Shown: positions 6,200 to 13,892 of the stretch, piece by piece | Layout: every line of letters begins with the position of its first letter | Position numbering within the stretch: position 1 is the stretch's first letter | Source: DASWHD01 sp036393335 | GTDB lineage: Bacteria; CG2-30-53-67; CG2-30-70-394 | DNA: 15,347 nucleotides | Direction of reading: 5' to 3' | Assembly: GCA_036393335.1 (NCBI GenBank) | Contig: DASWHD010000230.1 | Coordinates: 1-15,347, forward strand | Program-made: the position numbers and the translations under genes | Notes under the pieces: generated by a model | Told to the model about the DNA's origin: nothing | The model's database searches: none | What the model saw: the letters and a program-made list of their open reading frames with translations, nothing else

Positions 6200-7090
6200 T
6201 TAGCGACCGAAGCGATCGAGAAACAGGCCATGCCGCAGGCCCCAGGCGATGGGGCGGATCGGTCGCCGGAAGCGCTCCAAAACCGCCTCCACCAGGCCAC
6301 AGCCGGCGACGATCACGTCCGCCCGCCGCGGGTCGAGCCCGATGAAGGCGCGCCGCCCATCCGTGGGCGTGGTGCGCACACGCGCGGTCACCGGCGCGAG
6401 GTCCGTCGCGTCGAACGAGCGCAGGCCATTGCCGCCGTGGATCAGGCGGGACAGGTGGATGACCGTACCGCCGATGCCGATCAGGGGGGTGCCTTCATCG
6501 GGCACCCGCACCTGCCGCAAGGCGTCGCACATGTGCTCCTTCATCGCCGTCCACTCGGCCGTGGTCGGTGGATCGGTACGGAGAAACCGCTCCAGCATGC
6601 GCCGGGAGCCGATGTCGAGACTCACCGTGTGATCGCATGCGACACGGCGCCCGAAGATGAGCTCGGTGCTGCCTCCCCCGAAGTCGATGGCCACAAAGCC
6701 GGCGTCGCCGGCTGGGCCGAGGGCGCACGCCGCGGCGAGGAAGGAGAGTCTCGCCTCCTCCGCCCCGCCGATGACCTCCAGCGCGATGCCCGATGCACGC
6801 CGCACGCGCGTTACGAAGACGTCCCGATCGGCGGCATCGCGCAGGGCGCTGGTGCCAACCGCGGCGATCGCCTCGGCGTGATGGCGGCGGCAGTCGCGGG
6901 CGAAGTCGATGAGGAGCGCGACTACCGAATCCACCACAGCCGGACGCAGCCATCCATGCTCGTCGACGCCGCGCCCGAGCCCCACCACCTCGACGCGTTC
7001 GTGGATTACCCGCAGACCGTCACCCTCGGCCTCGGCAATGAGCAGCCGGCACGAGTTGGTGCCCAGGTCGATGGCCGCGTTAGCCCGCAT
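6200..7090 (-). CDS. Ppx/GppA family phosphatase, short form
   Basis: This 296-residue exopolyphosphatase/pppGpp phosphatase family protein starts at ATG 7090-7088 (MRANAAIDLGTNSCRLLIAE), with GGTGAG upstream. The actin-like ATPase fold motifs are present: phosphate-1 IDLGTNSCRLLIAE (7-20), TSALRDAADRDVF (80-92), the EVIGGAEEARLSF segment with its catalytic glutamate (105-117), phosphate-2 VAIDFGGGSTELIFG (133-147), IGIGGTV (204-210) and a C-terminal WGLRHGLFLD (283-292). Family members remove terminal phosphates from polyphosphate or from pppGpp. At about 300 residues it corresponds to the phosphatase core without the C-terminal HD-like domain of E. coli Ppx and GppA (about 500 residues), as in many short bacterial forms. 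The substrate therefore cannot be assigned. An upstream extension of the frame runs through a REP repeat and is rejected. Confidence 0.88.
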   Translation of the reverse strand: MRANAAIDLGTNSCRLLIAEAEGDGLRVIHERVEVVGLGRGVDEHGWLRPAVVDSVVALLIDFARDCRRHHAEAIAAVGTSALRDAADRDVFVTRVRRASGIALEVIGGAEEARLSFLAAACALGPAGDAGFVAIDFGGGSTELIFGRRVACDHTVSLDIGSRRMLERFLRTDPPTTAEWTAMKEHMCDALRQVRVPDEGTPLIGIGGTVIHLSRLIHGGNGLRSFDATDLAPVTARVRTTPTDGRRAFIGLDPRRADVIVAGCGLVEAVLERFRRPIRPIAWGLRHGLFLDRFGR

Positions 7091-7143
7091 TCTCACCAGG
7101 GATCGTCGCGCGAGCGTGCAAACGCGCGTAGATCCTGGTCGGC

Positions 7144-7215
7144 CCGCGGTAGGAGCCGATTTGATCGGCGACCCAATGGGAGCAGGTCGCCGAAGGGATG
7201 CGGCTCCTACCGCGG
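7144..7215. repeat. REP-type inverted repeat pair (REPIN)
   Basis: Two inverted copies of a unit of about 30 bp (7144-7173 and 7185-7215), each starting CCGCGGTAGGAGCCG when read inward and ending with TCGGCGACC. They are separated by 11 bases. The GTAGGAGC head with a GC-rich palindromic tail is characteristic of extragenic REP sequences in gammaproteobacteria such as Pseudomonas and Xanthomonas. It lies between ffh and the ppx/gppA gene, both on the minus strand, and may stabilise or separate their transcripts. Confidence 0.8.
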
Positions 7216-7351
7216 ACGAGGACCCGGCCAGGAGATGCGGGCGGTTGCGCGGTCGCAGCAGATTCATGGTGAGAAATGCGGGCTAGGCATGGGAGACGAC
7301 CGGTGAAATGCGGCTGAATCGAATGAACCGGCTCGGCCGCCGCGCGTCAGT

Positions 7352-8926
7352 CTATCGTTTGCCGCGCTTGCGCGCCTTGCGCGCCGCCTTGCGTTTGCTC
7401 TTCTGTTTGGTGCGATCGACCTTGGGGGAACGCCGCGGGCCGGGCTGGCCGGGGAAGCCCGCCGGCAGGCCACCCGCCCCCGGCAGCCCCATCGGTCCCA
7501 ATCCTGCGCCGCCGGCCAGGGCCGCGGGGTCCATGTTGCGGAGTTGGGCCAGTTGCGCGGCCCGTTTCATCCCCGGGATACGCGCCATCAGTCCCCCACC
7601 CGCCTGCTCACCGAGCAACCCCATGAGGTTGCGCATCATCTGATATTTATTCAGCAACTCCTTGAGCTCTTTCGGAGAGCTCCCTGAACCCTTGCATATC
7701 CGCCGGCGCCGGCTCGAGTCCCGCTCCACCAGGCTCGGGCGCCGCCGCTCCTCCCGGGTCATCGATTGGATGAGGGTCTTGGCCTTGCGGAACTCGCTGT
7801 CGTCGATTGGCCCTTCCGGCAGTCCGCCCTCCTGGAAGAAGGGCAGCTTGGCGACCAGGTCGCCCAGCGGGCCCATCTTCTGCAGGGTCTGGATCTGGTC
7901 GAGGAACATCTCGAAGTCGAACTCGCCCTGGAGGGCGCGGCGGGCGTCCTCCTCCGCCTTCGCCTCGTCCTCGATGACGCGCGAAAAGTCGTCCATCAAC
8001 CCCTCGACATCCCCCATGCCGAGGATGCGCGATGCGATGGCGTCGGGCCGGAACGGCTCCAGCCGGTCCAACCCTTCCCCCATGCCGACGAACTTGATCG
8101 GCACGCCGGTCACCTCGCGCACCGAGAGGGCGGCGCCGCCCCGAGCGTCGCCATCCATCTTGGTGAGGATGGCGCCGGTCAGCTCCAGGCGCTCGTGGAA
8201 GGCGGTGGCGGTGGTGACCGCCTCCTGACCGATCATCGCATCGCAGATCAGGAGGGTCTCGTTGGGCTTGGTGCGGCCGGCGATCTTCTCCAACTCGCGC
8301 ATCAACGGCTCGTCCACCACCAGCCGGCCGGCGGTATCGAGGAGCACCACGTCATGCCCGTTGGCGCGCGCATGACCGACGCCACGGGTGCAGATGCCGG
8401 GGGCGTCCGCGCTGTCCTCGCTGAACACCGGGATCGCCAGCCGCTCGCCGAGGAGCTTGAGCTGGTCGATGGCGGCGGGGCGATAGATGTCGGCGGCCAC
8501 GAGCAGTGGCCTGTGCCCCGCCTCTTTCAGGTTGCGCGCCAGCTTGGCGGCGGTGGTGGTCTTGCCGGACCCCTGTAATCCCACTAGGAGGATGACGGCC
8601 GGCACCTTCCCCCCCAGGTTGAGACTGGGATCGCCACCGCCCATCAGCTCGGTGAGCTCCTCCTGGCAGATGCGCGTGAAGTGGTCACCCGCGCTCACCC
8701 GCACCTGCGCCTCCCCGCCGCCGGCCTTGAGCTTCACCACCTGACCGAGGGTCTTCTCCTTCACCCGGGCGAGGAACCGTTTGGCGACATCGAGCGAGAC
8801 GTCGCCTTCGAGAAGCGCCCGGCGCAGGTCGCGCAGGGCAGTATCGATGTTCGCCTCGGTCAGCGCGGTCTCGCCCCGCAGGCGCTGGCGGGCGGCACGA
8901 AAACCTTTGGTGAGGACCTCAAGCAT
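7352..8926 (-). CDS. ffh: Signal recognition particle GTPase Ffh (SRP54)
   Basis: Ffh binds 4.5S RNA and delivers ribosomes making membrane proteins to the receptor FtsY. The 524-residue protein shows the N domain (1-105), then the G domain with P-loop GLQGSGKT (116-123), AADIYRPAA (144-152), DTAGRL (197-202), TKMDGD (255-260) and GEGLDRLEPF (283-292). The Met-rich M domain (about 330-440) has FDFEMFLDQIQTLQKMGPLG and the 4.5S RNA-binding SRRRRICKGSGSS (405-417). After it comes a Gly/Pro-rich linker (AGLGPMGLPGAGGLPAGFPG) and a very basic tail (residues 507-524), making it about 70 residues longer than E. coli Ffh. The start is the conserved MLEVLTKGFR; no strong Shine-Dalgarno site precedes it. 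The upstream frame extension is not conserved Ffh sequence. It is divergent from the RND exporter. Confidence 0.97.
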   Translation of the reverse strand: MLEVLTKGFRAARQRLRGETALTEANIDTALRDLRRALLEGDVSLDVAKRFLARVKEKTLGQVVKLKAGGGEAQVRVSAGDHFTRICQEELTELMGGGDPSLNLGGKVPAVILLVGLQGSGKTTTAAKLARNLKEAGHRPLLVAADIYRPAAIDQLKLLGERLAIPVFSEDSADAPGICTRGVGHARANGHDVVLLDTAGRLVVDEPLMRELEKIAGRTKPNETLLICDAMIGQEAVTTATAFHERLELTGAILTKMDGDARGGAALSVREVTGVPIKFVGMGEGLDRLEPFRPDAIASRILGMGDVEGLMDDFSRVIEDEAKAEEDARRALQGEFDFEMFLDQIQTLQKMGPLGDLVAKLPFFQEGGLPEGPIDDSEFRKAKTLIQSMTREERRRPSLVERDSSRRRRICKGSGSSPKELKELLNKYQMMRNLMGLLGEQAGGGLMARIPGMKRAAQLAQLRNMDPAALAGGAGLGPMGLPGAGGLPAGFPGQPGPRRSPKVDRTKQKSKRKAARKARKRGKR

Positions 8927-8954
8927 GGCGGCAGAAGGGGTGTGGGAGAGAGCG

Positions 8955-8963
8955 GATATACCA
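8955..8963 (-). promoter_or_regulatory. Possible extended -10 promoter of ffh
   Basis: Minus-strand TGGTATATC fits an extended -10 element (TGN followed by TATATC) and lies 28 bases upstream of the ffh ATG. No good -35 hexamer lies 17 bases before it. On the plus strand a TTTAAT (9086-9091) could be a -10 for the exporter, with no clear -35. Both calls are weak. Confidence 0.3.
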
Positions 8964-9175
8964 GATTTGACGCGGCCCGCGGAGTCGCCTGACAAAGTTT
9001 TTCTGCCTCTCCCCGTTGCTCAAAAAAGGCGTCGTATGGGTGCGAAGTACGTAGCGGTACGTGGAAATGTCAGGATTTTCAGCGGTTTAATTCTGACCTC
9101 GTGCGCGCCGATACGCTTCGACAGACCCCGGCGTCGCGCTGCATCCGCGCCGGAGCGTCCAGCTTCCAGTCCCCG

Positions 9176-11761
9176 ATGCGCCGCCTCCCGCCCGCCCCAC
9201 GCCTGCTCCTCCTGCTCCTCGCCCAGCCCGGCGTGACCCTGGTGATGTTCAGCCTATTCACCGCCTGGATGGGGTGGCTGGCGTGGCAGGTGGAGTTCGA
9301 CGGCTCCACCCAGCGCATCCTCGTCCAGACGCCCGAACAGCAGGCATACCAGGCGCGGATGCAAGACATCTTCGGGGGAGACCACACGGTCTTCATTGGC
9401 CTGCACCCGCCAAGCGGGGATCTCTTTCAACCCTCGGTACTCCACAAGATCGACCGGCTCAGTCACGAGTTGGAGGCCCTCCCCGGGGTAACGAAGGTCA
9501 CCAGCCTGACCCAGGTGGGCGTGATCCGCGGAAGCCCGGAAGGGCTGGAGGTTCGCTTTCTTGTGGCGGAGATTCCGGACGACGACACCGCCCTTGCAGA
9601 GGTGCGCCGCGAGGCCCTGGACAACCGCCTGTTGCGCTCCAACCTGATCTCCACCGACGGCCGGTACACCGCCTTGGTGGTGGACCTCGACCCCTCCCCC
9701 GGCGGTCTCGTCATCCGCCACGCCACCCTCAATGCGGTGCGTACCATCGCGTATCACGCCCGCGGGCCAGAAGAGATCGTGGTGGCTGGCGCGCCCATGG
9801 TGGGCCACGCCTTTCGCGAGCTCATGGCACAGGACCTCCTGCGTTTGGTGCCGTGTACCGTGGTGCTGGTGGGAGTGACCCTGTGGCTCCTGTTCCGGCG
9901 GGTGCACGCCGTCGTGCTGCCCCTCGTGGCCGTGACGGCGAGCATGGTCTGGACCCTCGGCCTGATGCGCCTGCTGCACGTGCCGATGTCGATGGTGACG
10001 ACGGCGTTGCCCCCCGTGCTGATCGCGGTCGGCGTCGCCTACGGCGTCCATGTGGTGGCGGCGTACTGGGGTCAGCTCCGCAGCGGCAGCCGCGAGCGCG
10101 GGTTGAGCCGCCGGACCCTGACCCGGGTGGCGTGGCCGGTGGCACTGTCCGCCTTCACCACCATCTCCGGCTTCGGCTCGATCTCATTGAGCGAGGTGCG
10201 CACCCTGCAGGAGTTCGGCTTCTTCTCCATGGCGGGGGTACTGTTCTGCATGATTGCCGCGGTGACCGTGGTGCCCATCGCCCTGCGGCTCTTCCCCGTG
10301 GAGGATTGGGAAGAACGCCGTCGGAAACGCCGTCCGTGGCCCCTGGAGCGGTGGCTGCGGCGCGTGGGCGATCTCACCGATCGCGAGCGGCTCGGAATCA
10401 CGGCAGCGGCCGCGCTGATCTTCGGGCTGTCGATCGCGGGCATCCTGCGCATCGAGGCGGACACCGACTACCTCGGCTACATCGCCCCGCGGGAGCCGAT
10501 CCGCCAGGCGGTGGACTTCTTCAACGACCACCTCGCCGGCGCCAACACCTTCACCGTGGTCTTTGAAGGCGCGGGTGAAAACCGGTTCCAGGAGCCGGAC
10601 GCCCTCGCCTTCCTCAGCGGGTTGCAGGCATTCATCGCCAGCCAACCGGGCATCGACACCACCACCTCCCTGGCCGACTACGTCAAGGTGATGAACCGCG
10701 CGTTGCACGACGACGCGCCGCAGGCCGAGCGCCTCCCCGACACCGCCGCGGAGATCGGACAGCTCCTGCTGCTGTTCTCCCTGGGCGAGGAGACCGGTCT
10801 CCTCAACCCCTACGTCAACTACGACTTCTCCGCGGCGCGTCTCACCTATCGCGGCCACCTGACCAGCTCGCGCTCGCAGGTGGCCCTCGTCAAGCGCATC
10901 GACGCCTACTGCCGGCAACACCTGCCGTCCGGGATCACGGCGCGGCAGACCGGCTCGGCTTACTACCTGGCGCAGAGCTCCATGGGCATCGTGCGCTCGC
11001 AGCTCCGCAGCCTCGGCGTCTCCGCCCTGATCATCGGCACCATCATGCTGGCCCTGTTTCGCTCGCCGGCGATGACGGTCCTGGTCATGGTCCCCAACAT
11101 CCTGCCCATCGCCATGATCCTCGCCATGATGGGGTGGCTGGGGATCCCCCTGTCGACCGGAACGGCGGTCATCGCCAGCATCTCGCTGGGGATTGCCGTC
11201 GACGACACGATCCACCTGGTCCTGCGTTACTACCACGAGCTGCTCCACGGCGGCCACTGGCGATCGGGCGACGGCGCCACGGGCCGGGGTGATCGCCTCG
11301 CCGCCCAGCGGGAAGCGATGCGCGTCGCGCTGCTGGAGACGGGCCGGCCGATCTTCTACAGCTCCGCCACCCTGGTGGTGGGCTTCGCGGTGCTCACCGC
11401 GTCGTCGTTCACACCGATCCTGATGCTCGGGCTGCTCACCGCCGCGACCATGGTGTTCTGTCTCTTCGGGGACCTACTCCTGCTGCCGGCGATCCTGACC
11501 CTGGTTCCGGTCTCGCGGCGCCTCCTGGCCCGCGCCGTGGCCGACACGCCCGAGGCGCCGCCGGTGATCGCGGGCGAGCCCGTAGCCATCCCCGCACGCC
11601 CATGGCGGTGGGTGAGTCGCAGGCCGGCGCTCCCGACCCCCTTCGGCCTCGCACCGCGACCCATCGTCGTACACCGGCGTCCGGAACCGACGCCGCTGGT
11701 CGTCGCCGACACCACCATCGAGGCGCCCGGGGTGTTGGTCGATACCGGCCGCCCCGCCTGA
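9176..11761 (+). CDS. RND superfamily (MMPL/COG1033-type) exporter
   Basis: This inner-membrane transporter of 861 residues has two similar halves. Each has one TM helix, a large periplasmic domain (about 40-220 and 427-605) and a bundle of TM helices. The first bundle (225-375) includes TM4 VLIAVGVAYGVHVVAAY (281-297). The second (610-780) includes the TM10 proton-relay motif GIAVDDTIHL (672-681). This layout is that of RND exporters of the MMPL/COG1033 type, which move lipids or hydrophobic compounds using proton motive force. No membrane-fusion or outer-membrane channel gene is adjacent, which suits this subgroup. A 75-residue Pro-rich tail follows the last helix. ATG 9176 starts just before the first hydrophobic helix; a GTG at 9101 is possible. 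Neither has a Shine-Dalgarno site, so the start is uncertain. The substrate is unknown. Confidence 0.88.
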   Translation: MRRLPPAPRLLLLLLAQPGVTLVMFSLFTAWMGWLAWQVEFDGSTQRILVQTPEQQAYQARMQDIFGGDHTVFIGLHPPSGDLFQPSVLHKIDRLSHELEALPGVTKVTSLTQVGVIRGSPEGLEVRFLVAEIPDDDTALAEVRREALDNRLLRSNLISTDGRYTALVVDLDPSPGGLVIRHATLNAVRTIAYHARGPEEIVVAGAPMVGHAFRELMAQDLLRLVPCTVVLVGVTLWLLFRRVHAVVLPLVAVTASMVWTLGLMRLLHVPMSMVTTALPPVLIAVGVAYGVHVVAAYWGQLRSGSRERGLSRRTLTRVAWPVALSAFTTISGFGSISLSEVRTLQEFGFFSMAGVLFCMIAAVTVVPIALRLFPVEDWEERRRKRRPWPLERWLRRVGDLTDRERLGITAAAALIFGLSIAGILRIEADTDYLGYIAPREPIRQAVDFFNDHLAGANTFTVVFEGAGENRFQEPDALAFLSGLQAFIASQPGIDTTTSLADYVKVMNRALHDDAPQAERLPDTAAEIGQLLLLFSLGEETGLLNPYVNYDFSAARLTYRGHLTSSRSQVALVKRIDAYCRQHLPSGITARQTGSAYYLAQSSMGIVRSQLRSLGVSALIIGTIMLALFRSPAMTVLVMVPNILPIAMILAMMGWLGIPLSTGTAVIASISLGIAVDDTIHLVLRYYHELLHGGHWRSGDGATGRGDRLAAQREAMRVALLETGRPIFYSSATLVVGFAVLTASSFTPILMLGLLTAATMVFCLFGDLLLLPAILTLVPVSRRLLARAVADTPEAPPVIAGEPVAIPARPWRWVSRRPALPTPFGLAPRPIVVHRRPEPTPLVVADTTIEAPGVLVDTGRPA

Positions 11762-11805
11762 TCGCAGCCGCCGGCGCCGCCGCGGCCGTGGGGAAGCGAA
11801 GGCGA

Positions 11806-12333
11806 TTAGTCGGGCTCTGGGCCCTCCTCGTTGAGGTTCTTGAAGAAGTCCTCCGGCCGCATCCGCTTGAGCTCCTCCTTGAACTCCTCGAGGTCCTCCT
11901 CGGTGATCGGCTTCATCACCGCCACCCCTTTGTCCAGCACCCGGTCGTGGACGTAGATCGGTGCCCCGGCGCGGACCGCCAGGGCCATCGAGTCGGACGG
12001 CCGGGCATCGATGGAGATGTTCTGCCCCTGGAACGTCGCTTCGATCACCGCGTAGTAGGTGTTATCCACCAGGTCGTTGACCACCACCCGCTCGATCTCC
12101 ATACCCAGCACCCGGGAGATGTTGGTCATCAGGTCGTGGGTCATGGGCCGCGGCAGCTCCTCACCCTGGAGGTGGAGAAGAATCGCATTGCCTTCGTAGA
12201 TGCCGATCCAGATCGGGACCAGACGCCCCCCCCCCACCTCCTCGAGGAAGACGACGTACTGGCCCGAGTTGGGGACCATCATCAGGGAGAGGATGCGGAA
12301 CTCGTTGTAGCCTTCCATTGGCTTGGGCTCCAT
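11806..12333 (-). CDS. DUF151 bifunctional nuclease family protein
   Basis: This 175-residue protein matches the bifunctional nuclease (BFN/DUF151) family. The conserved core is RLVPIWIGIYEGNAI (37-51), then RPMTHDLMTNI (62-72), VVVNDLVDNTYYAVI (83-97) and IDARPSDSMALAVRAGAPIY (108-127). Members cut RNA and DNA in the few cases tested, mostly in plants; the bacterial role is poorly known. An acidic C-terminus (EEDLEEFKEELKRMRPEDFF) replaces a UVR domain found in some members. The start is unclear: ATG 12333 and ATG 12318 (preceded by GGAG) are both reasonable, and a GTG at 12366 would overlap the upstream gene. The CcdA-like gene ends only 13 bases before 12333, so the two are almost surely one transcript. 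Confidence 0.85.
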   Translation of the reverse strand: MEPKPMEGYNEFRILSLMMVPNSGQYVVFLEEVGGGRLVPIWIGIYEGNAILLHLQGEELPRPMTHDLMTNISRVLGMEIERVVVNDLVDNTYYAVIEATFQGQNISIDARPSDSMALAVRAGAPIYVHDRVLDKGVAVMKPITEEDLEEFKEELKRMRPEDFFKNLNEEGPEPD

Positions 12334-12346
12334 GGGCAAATCCGGA

Positions 12347-13048
12347 TCAAAAACGCTGATACCCACCGTAGGCGATCCAGGCGGCCACCGCCACCATGGC
12401 GCCGCCGAACCCCTTCTTCGCCTTCTCCAACCACGGGCCGGAGGCCGGCAGATTGGTCACCAGGCCGGTGAAGAGCCCGACGATCATCAACAGGGTGCCC
12501 AAACCCAGGGCAAAGACAAACAGTAACGCAACGCCTAAGGGGACGTTCTGCTGGCTGGCGACGTAGACCAGCACCGCCCCGAGCACCGGCGCGGTGCACG
12601 GCGCCGCCACCAGTCCAGCGGCGAGCCCCATCACCACCGCGCCGAGGTAGCCGCGCCGCGCCTGGCCCGAGCCGGTGGTGAGAAAGCGCGGCAGGGGGAG
12701 GTGAACCAGGTCCATCATCGCCAGCCCGAATAAGGCGATCACCGCCGCCACGCCGATGTAAACCCACGGATTATTGGCAAACGTCCCGAAAGTGGCACCG
12801 GTCAAGGCGGCCGCCGCCCCGAGGGCCGAATAGGTGACGGCGATCCCCAGAACGTAGAGCGCCACCAGCGTTACTGTCCTCAGGCGGGAGCTTCCCACCT
12901 GCCCCCCCATGAACCCGACGGTGATCGGGATCATCGGGTAGACGCAGGGCGTGAAGCTGGTCAACACCCCGCCCAGATAGACGAATGCGAACGCCAGACC
13001 CGACGAGGTCTGCAACGCAGTCTGAAACTGCTGGGTGATGTGGTCCAT
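12347..13048 (-). CDS. CcdA/DsbD-type transmembrane thiol-disulfide transporter
   Basis: This 233-residue integral membrane protein corresponds to the central domain of DsbD, or to CcdA. It carries electrons from cytoplasmic thioredoxin across the inner membrane to periplasmic thiols. The two redox cysteines sit in the hallmark contexts SFTPCVYPMIPIT (Cys35) and GLVAAPCTAPVLG (Cys151). About six hydrophobic segments are visible, from 18-32, 56-78, 96-114, 134-164, 170-198 and 212-229. No DsbD alpha or gamma domain is encoded in the frame, so a separate thioredoxin-like partner must accept the electrons; none is in the window. The SFTPCVYPMIPIT form is closer to DsbD beta domains than to Bacillus CcdA. 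It is divergent from the DUF2914 gene. No clear Shine-Dalgarno site precedes the ATG. Confidence 0.88.
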   Translation of the reverse strand: MDHITQQFQTALQTSSGLAFAFVYLGGVLTSFTPCVYPMIPITVGFMGGQVGSSRLRTVTLVALYVLGIAVTYSALGAAAALTGATFGTFANNPWVYIGVAAVIALFGLAMMDLVHLPLPRFLTTGSGQARRGYLGAVVMGLAAGLVAAPCTAPVLGAVLVYVASQQNVPLGVALLFVFALGLGTLLMIVGLFTGLVTNLPASGPWLEKAKKGFGGAMVAVAAWIAYGGYQRF

Positions 13049-13165
13049 GGTGGGCGACCGGGGCCGAATGTGAAGCGGCGATCATATCGACCCCATGACC
13101 CGAAAGCATACCAGAGCCACCACGGGCCCTTTTCTGGTAGCCTCGCCGCCATTCGAGAAGAGACT

Positions 13166-13170
13166 GGAGG
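13166..13170 (+). promoter_or_regulatory. Shine-Dalgarno site fixing the DUF2914 gene start
   Basis: GGAGG seven bases before ATG 13178-13180. The frame is open further upstream, but only this ATG has a ribosome site and leads directly into a signal peptide. Confidence 0.75.
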
Positions 13171-13177
13171 TAGGGTC

Positions 13178-13618
13178 ATGGTGAAATTTCGTTCCGTCTG
13201 GCTGCTTGTCTTGCTCGCTGTCCCCGTTCCCGGCCCGGCGGCCGCGACCGAAGACGTCGATGTGGGTGGTGTCGAGGATGCGGTGCGTATCGCCCGCCAC
13301 GTGGCCTGTAGCGGCGTCGTCGACCGGGAACCAGTCGACGCTGCAACGACGTTCACCGCGACGCCGGGAGAACGCCTCTATCTGTGGTGCGAGGTGGCCA
13401 CCAAGGTGGTACCCACCACCATCACCCACCGCTACTTCCGAGGCGAGCGCCTGATCCAGGAGGTAACCCTGGCCGTGGGTGACCACCGCTGGCGGACCTG
13501 GAGCTACCACACCTTGGTCGCGACCGACCCCGGGGAGTGGCGCATCGAAGTAGTAGACGAGGGGGGCCGCCAACTGGCTGAGGACAGGGTGACCGTGGCC
13601 GCGCCGCCGGCGCCCTGA
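13178..13618 (+). CDS. Exported DUF2914 domain protein
   Basis: This 146-residue protein has a signal peptide (MVKFRSVWLLVLLAVPVPGPAAA, cleavage about residue 23). The rest matches DUF2914, with the characteristic order ARHVACSGVVDREPV (39-53), RLYLWCEV (66-73), ITHRYFRGERLIQEV (82-96), HRWRTWSYHTL (103-113) and GEWRIEVVDEGGRQL (119-133). The family folds as a beta-sandwich and occurs in periplasmic or membrane-anchored proteins; no biochemical role is established. Two cysteines (44, 71) could pair in the periplasm, which fits the divergent CcdA/DsbD-type gene. GGAGG supports the start. A 7-bp inverted repeat (TACCAGA 13109-13115, TCTGGTA 13133-13139) lies in the shared 129-bp intergenic region and could be an operator. 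The family assignment is from motif recall. Confidence 0.82.
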   Translation: MVKFRSVWLLVLLAVPVPGPAAATEDVDVGGVEDAVRIARHVACSGVVDREPVDAATTFTATPGERLYLWCEVATKVVPTTITHRYFRGERLIQEVTLAVGDHRWRTWSYHTLVATDPGEWRIEVVDEGGRQLAEDRVTVAAPPAP

Positions 13619-13676
13619 GTCTCGTTTCGCCCCTATTCTGTACTGCGCCGGACCGTGAGCGCCTGTCCATGGTGGA

Positions 13677-13748
13677 ACGCGGGAACCCAGGAAACCAGGA
13701 AGAGGGTCTTCAGAAGGGTGGTTCTCCTGGTTTCCTGGGTTCCCGCGT
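13677..13748. repeat. Perfect 24-bp inverted repeat (72-bp hairpin)
   Basis: The arms 13677-13700 and 13725-13748 are exact reverse complements over 24 bp, separated by a 24-base loop. Each arm contains GGGAACCCAGGAAACCAGGA. There is no T-run, so it is not a typical terminator, although it follows the DUF2914 stop by about 60 bases and would form a very stable 3' stem. Such perfection suggests a recently copied extragenic REP-like or MITE-like unit. Confidence 0.8.
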
Positions 13749-13880
13749 GAATCGCCCTCCGGCGGGCCGATGATCATGGGCCGCGCGGAGGCGGTTGGCA
13801 TTGACCTCGGCCGGTGCCAACCTTGCACTCAGCGGGTAACGCCCCCTTTCTCGCGCATAATCGGGGTCCGTATGGACCCC

Positions 13881-13886
13881 AAGGAG
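13881..13886 (+). promoter_or_regulatory. Shine-Dalgarno site fixing the Cys/His protein start
   Basis: AAGGAG six bases before ATG 13893-13895. It selects the MKTRF start, which opens a textbook signal peptide, over in-frame starts at 13872 and 13770. Confidence 0.8.
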
Positions 13887-13892
13887 ATCTTC

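Noticed and set aside
7091..7267. N-terminal extension of the Ppx/GppA frame to 7267
   Set aside because: It translates the REP repeat, and the conserved domain begins directly at the internal ATG 7090.
6077..7306. Plus-strand 409-aa open frame
   Set aside because: It is antisense to the Ppx/GppA gene, whose motifs are intact, and its His/Arg/Gly-rich translation has no domain.
7766..8578. Plus-strand 270-aa frame inside ffh
   Set aside because: It is antisense to the well-supported ffh G and M domains.
11602..12471. Plus-strand 289-aa open frame
   Set aside because: It overlaps the end of the RND gene and is antisense to the DUF151 gene; its His/Asp/Leu-rich translation reflects the antisense codons.
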